A stretch of DNA of 64,000 nucleotides. It comes from Paenibacillus sp. UNC499MF. GTDB taxonomy: Bacteria; Bacillota; Bacilli; Paenibacillales; NBRC-103111. Shown piece after piece: positions 33,864 to 42,590 of this stretch (its first letter is position 1; each line of letters opens with the position of its first letter). Where the stretch lies: contig NZ_FNVF01000005.1 in the NCBI RefSeq assembly GCF_900107975.1, positions 180,304 through 244,303 on the forward strand, written 5' to 3'. The position numbers were made by a program, and so were the translations under genes. The notes beneath the pieces are model-generated. The model had not been told where the DNA came from. It ran no database searches and was given only the letters and a program-made list of their open reading frames with translations.

Positions 33864-34382
33864 ATGATCTACTTCATCGTTCTGGCTATCGTCATTACCC
33901 TTCTTTCAGGACGGAATCCGCTCTCCTTGGTAGAGAAAGTGAACTTCAAACTGCCCTATCTCCTGCTCGGAAGCTTTGCCGCCCAAATCGTGATTTTCAC
34001 CGTAACGGTCCGGACAAACCGGACGTACCCTTATTGGACGGAAGCGGCCATTTTGGCTGTGCTTCTGTTTTTGTGGCTGAACCGGAAAGTTCCCGGCATC
34101 CCCCTTATTTTCCTGGGCGCTCTCTGGAACTGGACGGCTCTTGTCATACACGGAGGACTGATGCCCGTATCCGATACGGCGCTGGCATGGGCGGGACTTG
34201 CGAGCCTGCCGGAAAACGAACCCCGCCATCAGCTTATGGAGGCGTCCGCCTTCTGGTGGATGGGCGATTGGATTCCGCTTGTGCGAAGAGTAATCAGTAT
34301 CGGCGATATAGGGATCGGGGCCGGACTTGTCCGGTTCATGCTCGGAAATACGGTGAAGAGGAGGAAGAATGAAGGACCATAA
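33864..34382 (+). CDS. DUF5317-type integral membrane protein
   Basis: This 172-residue protein has four to five membrane spans. It begins MIYFIVLAIVITLLSGRNPL and continues with LPYLLLGSFAAQIVIF, AAILAVLLFLWLNRKVPGI and GALWNWTALVIHGGLMPVS, then an amphipathic segment and a basic tail. The pattern matches DUF5317 as I recall it. ATG at 33864 follows GGAGGTTAAT. It overlaps the GGDEF-EAL gene by 14 nt, so the two are coupled, and it may sense or partner with that protein. Confidence 0.75.
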   Translation: MIYFIVLAIVITLLSGRNPLSLVEKVNFKLPYLLLGSFAAQIVIFTVTVRTNRTYPYWTEAAILAVLLFLWLNRKVPGIPLIFLGALWNWTALVIHGGLMPVSDTALAWAGLASLPENEPRHQLMEASAFWWMGDWIPLVRRVISIGDIGIGAGLVRFMLGNTVKRRKNEGP

Positions 34383-36381
34383 CCCGTTTACTTTCGTGCT
34401 GTCGGCTTTCGGAATCCTCACCTTGATCACCGCATCGGCTTTTATCGTGCAAAACGATTACGATCTGAAAATTTTGCTGCCTATCGCCGTCATGGTCATC
34501 GTTTTTGAAATGATGCCCCTTAAAATGCCTAACGGCACTTACTTCAGCGGCGTCACGATCGGTTTTATTGTTTCTCTGTTTGAAATGGGATTTTTTGCAA
34601 GCACTTTCTTTCTTGTTCTGAACACACTCACGTTTTTTACGCTGCATTCCAAGCCTTTCTATAAAATCAGATGGTTCCGCTTCTTCTCCACGCTCGGCAT
34701 GTATGGCGTCAGTATGCTGGCTGCCTGGGGTACAGGCGTTCTGACCGCTCAGGCCCCTCTGTACGTCAAAATCGTCTGCGTATTTCTCGCGTTCGAGGGC
34801 GTGAACCTCCTGCTGAGGCTGGGCATCATGCGTTCGGTCACAGGTACACCCGTTTCCGCAGGCAAAGCCATTTATGAGGCGCGCAGCCTTCAAATCGGCA
34901 TCCTGATCGCCTCGGTCGTGCTTTATAAAATGCTGAAGCAGCCCAGCTACGAGCTTTTCATTTCGGAAATCATCTTCACGATCATTGCGATCAAGATTAT
35001 CCATTATTTTGTTTCCGGGTATTTGAAGCAGATCGATATCATTGAAGAGAGCAACAAGCGCTACAAAAAGATGGCTTATTACGACTCGGTCACCGGTCTG
35101 CCCAACCGGGCTCATTTTAACGAACGATTGACTCAGGACATTGCCGTGGCACGGGAAACGAAGGGGAAAGTCGGACTTCTTTTTCTCGATCTCGACCAGT
35201 TCAAAAATATTAACGACACCATGGGACACATCAGCGGGGACGCCCTGCTCGTTCAAGTGGCCGGACGGCTGCAAAGCTGTCTGGGGCAAGACCATACGGT
35301 ATCCAGGCTGGGGGGCGATGAATTTACGATTATCGTGCGGGATATTACGGGGGCGCAGGACTGCGTTCTGGTCGCCGAAACGGTCCTTTCCGCTCTGAAA
35401 ACGGGCTTTTTCCTGCAAGGTAAAGACATCTATATTACGCCGAGCATCGGCATCAGCCTGTATCCGGACAACGGCTACGATTCGGAAACGATCGTGAAAA
35501 ACGCGGACACCGCCATGTACAGGGCCAAGGAGCTCGGCGGCAACTTGTACTCCATGTTCACCTCCGACCTGGAAGAAAATATCGAGAAGAAACTGATTTT
35601 GCAGAGAAATCTACATAAAGCGCTGGAACGCGGCGAATTCCATCTCGTCTATCAGCCCCAGCTCGAGCTGGATACGGGCCAAATTCAAGGCATGGAAGCC
35701 CTTGTCCGCTGGAACAACCGGGAGCTTGGCCTCGTATCTCCCGATGATTTTATCCCGCTTGCGGAGGAAAGCCGGCAAATTCTCGCAATCGGCGAATGGG
35801 TGCTGAGAACAGCCTGCGAGCAGAATAAAGCCTGGCAGAACGAAGGCTTTCCGCCCGTCAGGATGGCCGTTAATTTGTCTTCCATCCAGTTTGAACACGA
35901 CGAGCTGATCCCTACCATCCGGCGCGTACTAGGTGAAACCGGGCTGGAAGCGCGGTGGCTGGAGCTGGAAATTACGGAGAGTCTTCTGCTCCGCAATAAA
36001 ATCAAAACGATGCGTACGCTCAGGCAGCTCAAGGAACTCGGCGTTCACATCGCGATGGACGATTTCGGCGTCGGCTATTCCTCACTCAGCTACTTGAACT
36101 ATTATCCGTTCGACCGGCTTAAAATCGACAAGTCCTTCATCCATCATATGGGGGAGCGCACGGGAGACGAATGGATCGTCCGCACGGTCATCCAGCTTGC
36201 CCACGGCCTCCATATGACGGTCGTTGCGGAGGGGGTCGAGACGGAAGAGCAGCTTGCCTATTTGAAAGAACAGGGCTGCGATTGCATCCAGGGCTTCCTG
36301 ATCAGCAAGCCGCTTGCCCCCTCCCGGCTGAAGGAAAAGATCTGGAAAGCCGCCGGAGCGCCGGAACCCCGGCCGGATTAA
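34369..36381 (+). CDS. Membrane GGDEF-EAL protein (c-di-GMP turnover)
   Basis: This is a 670-residue protein. Residues 1-215 hold about seven membrane spans of a MASE-like sensor. The GGDEF domain has an intact RLGGDEF (GGDEF at 315-319). The inhibitory RxxD site upstream reads LGQD, so its arginine is missing. The EAL domain (from about 410) has MEALVRWN (EAL at 443-445), VNLSSIQF, LEITES, MDDFGVGYSSL, LKIDKSFI and VVAEGVETEEQ, so the phosphodiesterase site looks complete. It may both make and degrade c-di-GMP, with EAL activity more certain. The ATG lies inside the DUF5317 gene behind GAGGAGGAAGA. Confidence 0.93.
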   Translation: MKDHNPFTFVLSAFGILTLITASAFIVQNDYDLKILLPIAVMVIVFEMMPLKMPNGTYFSGVTIGFIVSLFEMGFFASTFFLVLNTLTFFTLHSKPFYKIRWFRFFSTLGMYGVSMLAAWGTGVLTAQAPLYVKIVCVFLAFEGVNLLLRLGIMRSVTGTPVSAGKAIYEARSLQIGILIASVVLYKMLKQPSYELFISEIIFTIIAIKIIHYFVSGYLKQIDIIEESNKRYKKMAYYDSVTGLPNRAHFNERLTQDIAVARETKGKVGLLFLDLDQFKNINDTMGHISGDALLVQVAGRLQSCLGQDHTVSRLGGDEFTIIVRDITGAQDCVLVAETVLSALKTGFFLQGKDIYITPSIGISLYPDNGYDSETIVKNADTAMYRAKELGGNLYSMFTSDLEENIEKKLILQRNLHKALERGEFHLVYQPQLELDTGQIQGMEALVRWNNRELGLVSPDDFIPLAEESRQILAIGEWVLRTACEQNKAWQNEGFPPVRMAVNLSSIQFEHDELIPTIRRVLGETGLEARWLELEITESLLLRNKIKTMRTLRQLKELGVHIAMDDFGVGYSSLSYLNYYPFDRLKIDKSFIHHMGERTGDEWIVRTVIQLAHGLHMTVVAEGVETEEQLAYLKEQGCDCIQGFLISKPLAPSRLKEKIWKAAGAPEPRPD

Positions 36382-36386
36382 TACGG

Positions 36387-36414
36387 AAGACCCGCAGGCG
36401 GCTGCGGGTCTTTT
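36387..36414 (+). terminator. Terminator after the GGDEF-EAL gene
   Basis: AAGACCCGCAG, loop GCGG, CTGCGGGTCTT, then TT; it starts 6 nt past the stop codon. Confidence 0.88.
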
Positions 36415-36860
36415 CCGCGTTCGGGCGTGGCGGGGGCGCCTGGAGACGGCGGCATGGACGGGTTTCCGAGGCGGACCGGACCTTGGTACCGAAGGCCAGG
36501 AAACCGTATGCGGGACGAGCCGGGCTGTTGTACAGTTCGGCGGCTCATCGGGGGGCTGTGCATGGCACGACAGGGTCTACGGAAGCCGGGAGACCGTAAA
36601 TCCGAGGGCGTGCCGGGCTTGCTGTACAGCTCGGCGGCTCATCAGGGCAGGCCTTGCTGCGGACAGAGGGCGGCGGAAGGCCGGAGTGAGCCCTCGCAGG
36701 GACCCCGGAAAGAAAAAAGGCCGTCTAGCGGGATTTCCACATTGCTAAGAAAACGAGCCCGTACAAAAGAGACTATCTCTCCCTTTTCCTTAATGCAGCA
36801 AGGTGTATGAAAAGAAACAATGCGGAGCGGAACGGAACTTTGACCTTGGAACGCAAATTT
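36415..36860. other. Gene-free stretch with an imperfect direct duplication
   Basis: About 450 GC-rich bases without a convincing gene. A segment of about 72 bp at 36487-36558 is repeated imperfectly at 36578-36652. The best-conserved part is GCCGGGCT, then a TGTACAG half, then TCGGCGGCTCATC. Function unseen. Confidence 0.45.
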
Positions 36861-36861
36861 G

Positions 36862-36902
36862 TTACAGTTAAGATTACAGTTAAACCGTTTTTGTTACAGT
36901 TA
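36862..36902 (+). promoter_or_regulatory. Three direct repeats TTACAGTTA before the LLM gene
   Basis: TTACAGTTA occurs exactly at 36862-36870, 36874-36882 and 36894-36902, ending 18 nt before the ATG at 36921. Spacing between copies is 12 and 20 nt. They look like binding sites for a regulator. Confidence 0.5.
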
Positions 36903-36920
36903 CCCACAAGAGGTGAGCTT

Positions 36921-37934
36921 ATGTTGAAATTGGGGATTCTGGATCAATCGCAAGTAGCCGAAGGCCGTTCGGCCTCCGACGCTCTTAAAGAAACAACCCG
37001 GCTGGCACAGGAAGCGGACCGTCTCGGCTTCAGCCGCTACTGGGTTTCGGAGCATCACGCTTCGAAATCGCTGGCCCATTCGAGCCCCGAGGTGCTCCTG
37101 GCCCATCTCGCGGCGGCGACCTCCCGCATCCGCGTGGGCTCCGGCGGCATTATGCTGCCGCATTACAGCGCCTACAAGGTCGCGGAGAACTTCCGCCTGC
37201 TGGAAGCCCTGCACCCGGGCCGGATCGACCTCGGGCTCGGCCGCGCGCCGGGCGGCATGCCGCTGGCGACCCGCGCCCTGCAGGCGGACAAATACGTCAG
37301 CATCGACCGGTATCCCGATCAGGTAGCCGATATCGCCGGCTACCTTCACGAGTCGATGCCTCCCGAGCACCCCTTCGCCGCGCTGCAGGCCTCGCCCTCC
37401 ATACCGACGGCGCCGGAGGTATGGCTGCTCGGCTCCAGCGGCGAAAGCGCCCGCATCGCCGCCAGACAGGGCGCCGCGTTCGGCTTCGCCCAGTTCTTCG
37501 GCAGCCCCGGCGGCGAGGAAGCCATGCGCCACTACAAGAAGCACTTCCAGCCTTCCGTGCTGGGCGACAAGCCCCGTACGCTGGCAGCCGTTCTGGCCGT
37601 CTGCGCGGACACCGAGGAAGAAGCGAACAAGCTCGCTTCGAGCACCGATTTGTACTTCCTGCGCCTGGAACGCGGCCTGGAGCTCGGGTTCTTCCCTTCC
37701 GTAGATACGGCGCTGAATTATCCTTACACGGAGTATGACCTGGCCCGCATCAAAGAGCGCCGGGAAAAACGCATCGTCGGCAGCCCCGAGCAGGTTAAGC
37801 GTCAGCTTCATGCAGTTGCGGAAGCTTACAGTGCGGATGAGCTGCTGATCGTATCGCCGATCCACAATTTCGGCGCCCGTCTCCGCTCTTACCGTCTGAT
37901 CGCCGAAGCCTTCGGTATGAAAGCCGAGGGGTAA
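36921..37934 (+). CDS. LLM-class flavin-dependent oxidoreductase (luciferase-like)
   Basis: This 337-residue bacterial-luciferase-family monooxygenase has the start signature MLKLGILDQSQVAEG, then SRYWVSEHH, SRIRVGSGGIMLPHYSAYKV, and LHPGRIDLGLGRAPG. These are the MsnO8/YwcH-type LLM landmarks. It should use reduced flavin supplied by a separate reductase; the organic substrate is unknown. The ATG at 36921 follows AGAGGTGAGCTT; the frame extends upstream through the TTACAGTTA repeats, where no site is seen. Monocistronic. Confidence 0.9.
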   Translation: MLKLGILDQSQVAEGRSASDALKETTRLAQEADRLGFSRYWVSEHHASKSLAHSSPEVLLAHLAAATSRIRVGSGGIMLPHYSAYKVAENFRLLEALHPGRIDLGLGRAPGGMPLATRALQADKYVSIDRYPDQVADIAGYLHESMPPEHPFAALQASPSIPTAPEVWLLGSSGESARIAARQGAAFGFAQFFGSPGGEEAMRHYKKHFQPSVLGDKPRTLAAVLAVCADTEEEANKLASSTDLYFLRLERGLELGFFPSVDTALNYPYTEYDLARIKERREKRIVGSPEQVKRQLHAVAEAYSADELLIVSPIHNFGARLRSYRLIAEAFGMKAEG

Positions 37935-38048
37935 AGCAGGGCGGAGCATGACGCGGGCCAAGCCCTGCTGAGCGGCTTCGGCGGCTTCACACGGTAGCCG
38001 TCCGGCCCGCTTCTTCGACAAGGCGCTTCGCAAAGGGGCCGCTCGTTC

Positions 38049-38087
38049 AAAAAAGCCGCAGTCCGGGCATTTCCCGGATTGCGGGCT
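38049..38087 (-). terminator. Terminator downstream of the 31-residue ORF
   Basis: Reading leftwards: AGCCCGCAATCCGGGA, short loop, CCCGGACTGCGGCT, then six T. It lies about 30 nt past the stop of the tiny ORF at 38117-38212. Confidence 0.8.
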
Positions 38088-38116
38088 CTTCGGCCGTATT
38101 GTGCCGGTCCGCTCGC

Positions 38117-38212
38117 TTAGTACGGACCAACACGGCTGGGCCGATACCGCACGATAGACGGCTTGTTCTTGCCGGACGCCTTACTCTTGCGGCCTATGCA
38201 AACGATTTTCAT
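38117..38212 (-). CDS. 31-residue basic micro-ORF between two terminators
   Basis: ATG at 38212 is preceded by GAAGGTAGGGCTGCCGT, a plausible though imperfect ribosome site. The product contains MKIVCIGRKSKASGKNK followed by a PSIVRYRP segment and ends SRVGPY, with ten Lys/Arg in 31 residues. It sits between the SLH-gene terminator and a second terminator on the same strand, so it appears to have its own short transcript or to be made by read-through. The C-terminal half has the look of a conserved small-protein motif, but I cannot name a family. Confidence 0.5.
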   Translation of the reverse strand: MKIVCIGRKSKASGKNKPSIVRYRPSRVGPY

Positions 38213-38231
38213 ACGGCAGCCCTACCTTCAT

Positions 38232-38275
38232 AAAAAAGCCCGGAGCTTGGGATTTCTCCCAAACACCGGGCCTTT
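38232..38275 (-). terminator. Terminator of the SLH-domain gene
   Basis: Reading leftwards: AAGGCCCGGTGTTTGGGAG, loop, TCCCAAGCTCCGGGCTT, then TTTT. Confidence 0.88.
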
Positions 38276-38286
38276 TGCCGTGTTTT

Positions 38287-39492
38287 TTATTTAATGACAA
38301 TCGTCTCGACGACTTTGTCTTTGCCTTTCAGCTCAACCGGAGTCGGCTTAACCAGACGGCTTACGTCGCCCTGGATCACAACGTCGGAAGCTACCTTGTA
38401 CGTTGCTTTGTCTCCACTACCGTACACCTGATTTGTCACGGTAACCGTAGCGATACGCCCGTCCTTGTTCAGCGTCATGGAGTCGAACAAGCCGCTCACC
38501 TGCAGCGTACGGTCTTCAACCGCTTTTTTCGTTACTTCGATAAAAACAACGGTGTTGTTGTACGAGCGCAGTCTGACGACATCCCCGTTTTGAAGCTGGG
38601 ACGCGCTTACTTTGGCGCCGTTGCGGTAAACGAACACTTCAGGGTGCAGCGCATACGTCTTCAGGGTGCCGTTCTGATCAAGCACCAGCGTATTTCCGCT
38701 CACGGTACCCGTTACTTTGCCGACAGCCGTGGTTTGGTCCTGTCCCGGCATCTGGCTGTCCGTACGATCCAGCAGCGCGGCGAGCTGAGCGCGGGTTACC
38801 GGCATATTCGGACGGAACGTGTTGTCTTCGAAACCGTCGATCAGCCCTTTCTCGATAGCGACGGCCACATAACCGACGGCCCCGGCCGGAATCTGCTTCG
38901 CATCCTTGAACGAAAGCTGCGTGTTGACTTTCGCTTTAGCCTCGCCGTCCAGTTTCATCGCTTTCACGAGAAGGATAGTCGCCCACAGACGGTCGGCAGG
39001 CTTGGACGGCTGAACCATGTCCTCGTTTTCGCCGAACAGATCGTTCTCAAGCGCCACGGCCACGTAACCAACCGCCCAGTCGGGAATTTTGTTCGCATCC
39101 TTGAAGTTCAGCTTTGTCTGCTTCTCTTCGTTTGATTCCGCTTTATCGCGCAGGCCCATCAAGCGGACGGCAGCCGTAATGGCTTCAATGCGGGTAACCG
39201 TATTCCGCGGCTTGAACGAACCGTCCTCATAGCCTTCAAAAACACGCTTCGAAGAAAGGCTTGCAATATTTTTCAGCGCCCACTCCACATCCGAACCCTT
39301 CAGATCGTCAAACGTAATCCGGAAATCGAAAGAGCCGTGTACGCCTCCGTTTTTGCCATCTTTCCAATCTTTATCCTTATCGTGGTCCTTATCCTTGCCG
39401 TTTCCGTTAGCGAACGCGGCAGTGCCTCCGCCCATTGCCATAGCGAGTACGAGCGTGGATAGAACGGTTTTTTTCATGTTAAGTTTTTTCAT
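38287..39492 (-). CDS. S-layer-homology (SLH) domain surface protein
   Basis: This is a 401-residue exported protein. The signal peptide MKKLNMKKTVLSTLVLAMAM ends near AAFANG. A Lys/Asp-rich stretch (about 30-50) follows. Three SLH modules run from about residue 60 to 240, with motif units such as RVFEGYEDGSFKPRNTVTRI and GLIDGFEDNTFRPNMPVTRA. A C-terminal beta-rich domain follows. SLH domains bind pyruvylated secondary cell-wall polymer. The ATG follows AAAGGAGAGTTTTCCG. It is a modest-sized accessory surface protein rather than a main S-layer subunit. Confidence 0.92.
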   Translation of the reverse strand: MKKLNMKKTVLSTLVLAMAMGGGTAAFANGNGKDKDHDKDKDWKDGKNGGVHGSFDFRITFDDLKGSDVEWALKNIASLSSKRVFEGYEDGSFKPRNTVTRIEAITAAVRLMGLRDKAESNEEKQTKLNFKDANKIPDWAVGYVAVALENDLFGENEDMVQPSKPADRLWATILLVKAMKLDGEAKAKVNTQLSFKDAKQIPAGAVGYVAVAIEKGLIDGFEDNTFRPNMPVTRAQLAALLDRTDSQMPGQDQTTAVGKVTGTVSGNTLVLDQNGTLKTYALHPEVFVYRNGAKVSASQLQNGDVVRLRSYNNTVVFIEVTKKAVEDRTLQVSGLFDSMTLNKDGRIATVTVTNQVYGSGDKATYKVASDVVIQGDVSRLVKPTPVELKGKDKVVETIVIK

Positions 39493-39646
39493 CGGAAAAC
39501 TCTCCTTTGTGCGTGTGGGAATCAGCCCCGGCCCGGGCTGGATGAACCGGCAACTCTTCGCGAAGTATTACGGTTTACACTATAGCAATTCTGGGAGTCT
39601 CGGCGTTTTAGGGGGGTCCGTTTCAAGAGCAACCGGTAAAATGATG

Positions 39647-39678
39647 AAAAAAAGTCCCACTCTACCTGAGAGTGAGAC
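39647..39678 (-). terminator. Terminator overlapping the stop of the 39662 gene
   Basis: Reading leftwards: GTCTCACTCT, loop CAGGT, AGAGTGGGAC, then seven T. The gene's last codons form the 5' arm and the TAG lies in the loop region. Confidence 0.88.
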
Positions 39679-40210
39679 CGATCACGACGAAATCCGGATC
39701 AAAACGGACTTCTTTAATATGCACGATGGACGGCAAGTACGAATCTAGAGAAATCGCTGCGGGGGCGATAGAAACCACTCCCTGCGGCACTTCGAAGCTC
39801 CGGATATGCGTACCCGTATGCGTTACGGTCAGTTCCTTGCCTGTCCAGGCCAGTTTAAACGTCATTTGCGCCCCGACAGGAACGGTATTTTTCCAAAGCA
39901 GATTCACATCCGCGGTCAGATTATCGCCGCTTCTTGTAAAGTCCGCTCCGGTTATCGTTACATCGGGGGATACCCGTGCATGTTTGGCGATCGCCTTTTT
40001 GCCGAGCTGATTGAGTTCTTCATCGGATATGCGGACCTCGGGCTTCTTGCTCCGGATAATATCCACCAGTTGGCTTTCCAGCGAAATGTCCGTATACGCC
40101 AGATCAAGCTGCTGCTGCGGTTTGATATACGTCAACAGGCCCCAGGCCGCCAGCCCCGCCGCAACGGCCAGAACGAGCAGGACCACGATTATGCGCCGAA
40201 TGATTTTCAT
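39662..40210 (-). CDS. Membrane-anchored protein of unknown function (YpmS-like outline)
   Basis: This 182-residue protein has one N-terminal span (IIVVLLVLAVAAGLAAWGLL) and an extracytoplasmic beta-rich domain. The closing block SYLPSIVHIKEVRFDPDFVV recalls YpmS/DUF2140-type proteins only in layout. The ATG at 40210 follows AAGGAGGGAATAAAC. Single-gene unit with a terminator inside its 3' end. Confidence 0.65.
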   Translation of the reverse strand: MKIIRRIIVVLLVLAVAAGLAAWGLLTYIKPQQQLDLAYTDISLESQLVDIIRSKKPEVRISDEELNQLGKKAIAKHARVSPDVTITGADFTRSGDNLTADVNLLWKNTVPVGAQMTFKLAWTGKELTVTHTGTHIRSFEVPQGVVSIAPAAISLDSYLPSIVHIKEVRFDPDFVVIGLTLR

Positions 40211-40270
40211 GTTTATTCCCTCCTTGCCGTAATGACGCGCACGCTCTATTTACCCGGCGGACCCCAAATG

Positions 40271-40296
40271 AAAAAGCCGGTTCAACCGAACCGGCC
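40271..40296 (-). terminator. Terminator of the DEAD-box helicase gene
   Basis: Reading leftwards: AGGCCGGTTC, loop GGTT, GAACCGGCTT, then TTT; it starts about 30 nt past the helicase stop. Confidence 0.88.
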
Positions 40297-40326
40297 TGGA
40301 GTCTTATACGCGTACCTCGGCCACGG

Positions 40327-41853
40327 TTATTTTCCGTCGCCGTCTCTTTTGGCTTTCAGCCATTTCGGCGCGCCTTTGTTTTTGCGGTCCTGGGCGGTCT
40401 CCTGCTTGCGGGCGGCCTTGCGCGAGGCCGGCTGCTGCGCGGAGCTTCCGCGCGCCGCTCCTCCGCGTCCCTCGGCCGTACCGCTCCGGGCGGCTGAGCC
40501 TGCGCTGCCCCGGCCCGTACCGGCCGGCGCGCCGCTGCGGCCGCTCTCCCCGCGGCGGTCCGCGGAGAGGCGCTCCCCGCCCGCGCCGGAGGCTCCGCCG
40601 CGGCGGGCTCCCGCTTCGTCGCTGGATGCGCTCCGGGCCGGGCCCGGTACGCGGGCTGCCCCGCCGCCCGCGTCATCCCGGCGCGGTGCGCCGCGGAAGC
40701 CGCTGCGCGGGCCTTCGCCGGCGTCGACCACCCGGCCCTCGTACATCTCCTTCTCGTCGATGGAGATGCGCAGAGCCTTGCGGAACTTATCGATGATGAA
40801 CCGCTCCTTCGGAGCGACGATCGAGATCACGGTTCCGCTGCGGCCCATTCTTCCGGTACGCCCTGCACGATGCAGGTAGTACTCGGCGTTAAGCGGCATG
40901 TCGAGGTTGATGACATGCGTCACTTCCTCGATGTCGAGCCCGCGGGCCGCGACATCGGTAGCCAGCAGCAGCTGGAACTTGCCTTCGCGGAACGACTGCA
41001 TGACGTTCGCCCGCTGCTGCTTGCCGGCCTCCCCGTAGAGCGCCTCCACGGACAAGCCGAGGTGCTGCAGCTTCGATACGACTTCGGACACGTCGGCCGT
41101 CGCATTGACGAACACCATCGCTTTGGGCGGTTCGTAAAGGCGGACGATCCGGCGGAGCGTGTCGATTTTATTGCGGGCTTCGCAGTTAAAAGCGAAATGC
41201 TCCAGCGTGGAAGCCGTACGCTGGTCGGGATTGATCCGGATCTCGGCGGGATCGTTCATCAGGCTTTCCGCCGCTTGCCCGATCTCGGCCGGAATGGTCG
41301 CCGAGAAGAACAGCGACTGCGACGAGCGCTGCAAGGCTTTAAAGATCGCATAAACTTCTTTCATGGAGCCCAGCTCCAGCACGTGATCGACTTCATCCAC
41401 GATCAGCGTGGATACATGATGCACATTCAGTTTACGAGCCTTGATCAGCTCGTTGATGCGGCCGGGGGTACCGATAATCAGGTGCGGAGAGCCCTTCTTA
41501 AGCTTCTCCACCTGCCGGGCCAGAGCCGCTCCTCCGATCAGAGCCTGACACTTGATGGGGCCGTCGCCGATCAGATCTTCCGCCACGCGCAAAATCTGCA
41601 TGCCGAGCTCCCGTGTCGGAACGATGATGGCCGCCTGGACATGCTTCGCGTTCACATCGATCCGCTGCAGGGCCGGAAGCAGGAATGCGAGCGTTTTGCC
41701 CGTTCCCGTTTGCGACTGCACAATAGCGTCCCGTCCCGTAAGAATGAGCGGGATCGCCTCGGCCTGAACGGCCGTCGGTTTGGCTATCCCCCGTTCCTTC
41801 AACTTTTCCGCCCAGACGGGGGCGATTTGCAGCTGTTCAAAATTGTCGTACAT
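40327..41853 (-). CDS. DEAD-box ATP-dependent RNA helicase with RG-rich tail
   Basis: This 508-residue helicase has the Q motif (KPTAVQAEAIP), motif I (SQTGTGKT), Ia (VPTRELG), II (DEVD, a DEAD variant), III (SAT), the motif V region ATDVAARGLD and motif VI (HRAGRTGR). Residues from about 385 on form a long disordered tail rich in Arg, Gly, Ala and Ser, ending in a basic stretch APKWLKAKRDGDGK. Such tails bind RNA and can target ribosomes or the degradosome. The ATG follows AGAGGTTCTTC. The core size fits cold-shock/ribosome helicases of the Csh/YfmL group; the exact orthologue is not assigned. Confidence 0.93.
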   Translation of the reverse strand: MYDNFEQLQIAPVWAEKLKERGIAKPTAVQAEAIPLILTGRDAIVQSQTGTGKTLAFLLPALQRIDVNAKHVQAAIIVPTRELGMQILRVAEDLIGDGPIKCQALIGGAALARQVEKLKKGSPHLIIGTPGRINELIKARKLNVHHVSTLIVDEVDHVLELGSMKEVYAIFKALQRSSQSLFFSATIPAEIGQAAESLMNDPAEIRINPDQRTASTLEHFAFNCEARNKIDTLRRIVRLYEPPKAMVFVNATADVSEVVSKLQHLGLSVEALYGEAGKQQRANVMQSFREGKFQLLLATDVAARGLDIEEVTHVINLDMPLNAEYYLHRAGRTGRMGRSGTVISIVAPKERFIIDKFRKALRISIDEKEMYEGRVVDAGEGPRSGFRGAPRRDDAGGGAARVPGPARSASSDEAGARRGGASGAGGERLSADRRGESGRSGAPAGTGRGSAGSAARSGTAEGRGGAARGSSAQQPASRKAARKQETAQDRKNKGAPKWLKAKRDGDGK

Positions 41854-41934
41854 GAAGAACCTCTTTTCTGTATACCGTTGTTGTTTGTCTACATTATACG
41901 CGAGGAAGCTCCCGGTAACAAACCGGAATCACGC

Positions 41935-41980
41935 CAAAAAAGGATGGGCTGCGGGGCTTGACCGCTTTTCCCACCCCTTA
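41935..41980 (-). terminator. Probable terminator of the second ECF sigma gene
   Basis: Reading leftwards: AAGGGGTGGG, a loop of about 20 nt, CCCATCCTT, then TTTT. The stem has a two-base bulge. Confidence 0.55.
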
Positions 41981-42008
41981 ACGGGTAGTATTGGCCTGCG
42001 TGAAGCGC

Positions 42009-42590
42009 TTATTTAAGAAAATCCCATTCCTCCAAAAGCATTTGCCGGATCGCTTCGCGCGCACGGTACAGACGCTGCCGGATGACGCCTTCCGTCACGT
42101 TCATCTCCTCGGCCATTTCCTTGTAAGACATGTTCTGAACGACTTTCATCGCCAGAATCTGCCGGTAAGCGGGGCTGAGCTGGTTCACGTAATGGCTTAT
42201 CGCTTCCTGCATGATCTTCAGTTCAACCTCCTTCTCCAGCGGTGTGCTGCCGGCCTCGTATGCCGGGGCGGTTTCCCTTAGCGTCAGCGTAATCTCCGAA
42301 TCCAGTTCGTTGCGGTTGCGCTTATGTTTCTGCAGGTAGTTAAGCGTCACGTTGCGCGTCAGCTTCTTCAGCCAGCTTTCATATTTCTCCGTTTCCTTCA
42401 ACTGAGGAGCCTTGTCGATCGCGCGGAGAAACGATTCCTGAATAATATCCTCGACCAGATTGTGATCTTGCAGGATAAAATAAATGGTCGGATAGACCAT
42501 GACATGGAATTCTTTATATATTTTTTCCTGGAGGCTTTTATCCAGGTGGAAGTAATTCGATGTAAACAAATGAATCATGTACTTTGACAT
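42009..42590 (-). CDS. ECF-type sigma factor without an adjacent anti-sigma gene
   Basis: This 193-residue sigma-70 family protein has region 2 (MVYPTIYFILQDHNLVEDII, QESFLRAIDKAPQ, YESWLKKLTRNVTLNYLQKH) and region 4 (LSPAYRQILAMKVVQNMSYK, GVIRQRLYRAREAIRQ). The ATG at 42590 follows AAGGGGGATGTCTC. Flanking genes (a helicase and a hydrolase) do not encode an anti-sigma protein, so control must be elsewhere or transcriptional. An acidic linker separates the domains. Confidence 0.92.
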   Translation of the reverse strand: MSKYMIHLFTSNYFHLDKSLQEKIYKEFHVMVYPTIYFILQDHNLVEDIIQESFLRAIDKAPQLKETEKYESWLKKLTRNVTLNYLQKHKRNRNELDSEITLTLRETAPAYEAGSTPLEKEVELKIMQEAISHYVNQLSPAYRQILAMKVVQNMSYKEMAEEMNVTEGVIRQRLYRAREAIRQMLLEEWDFLK

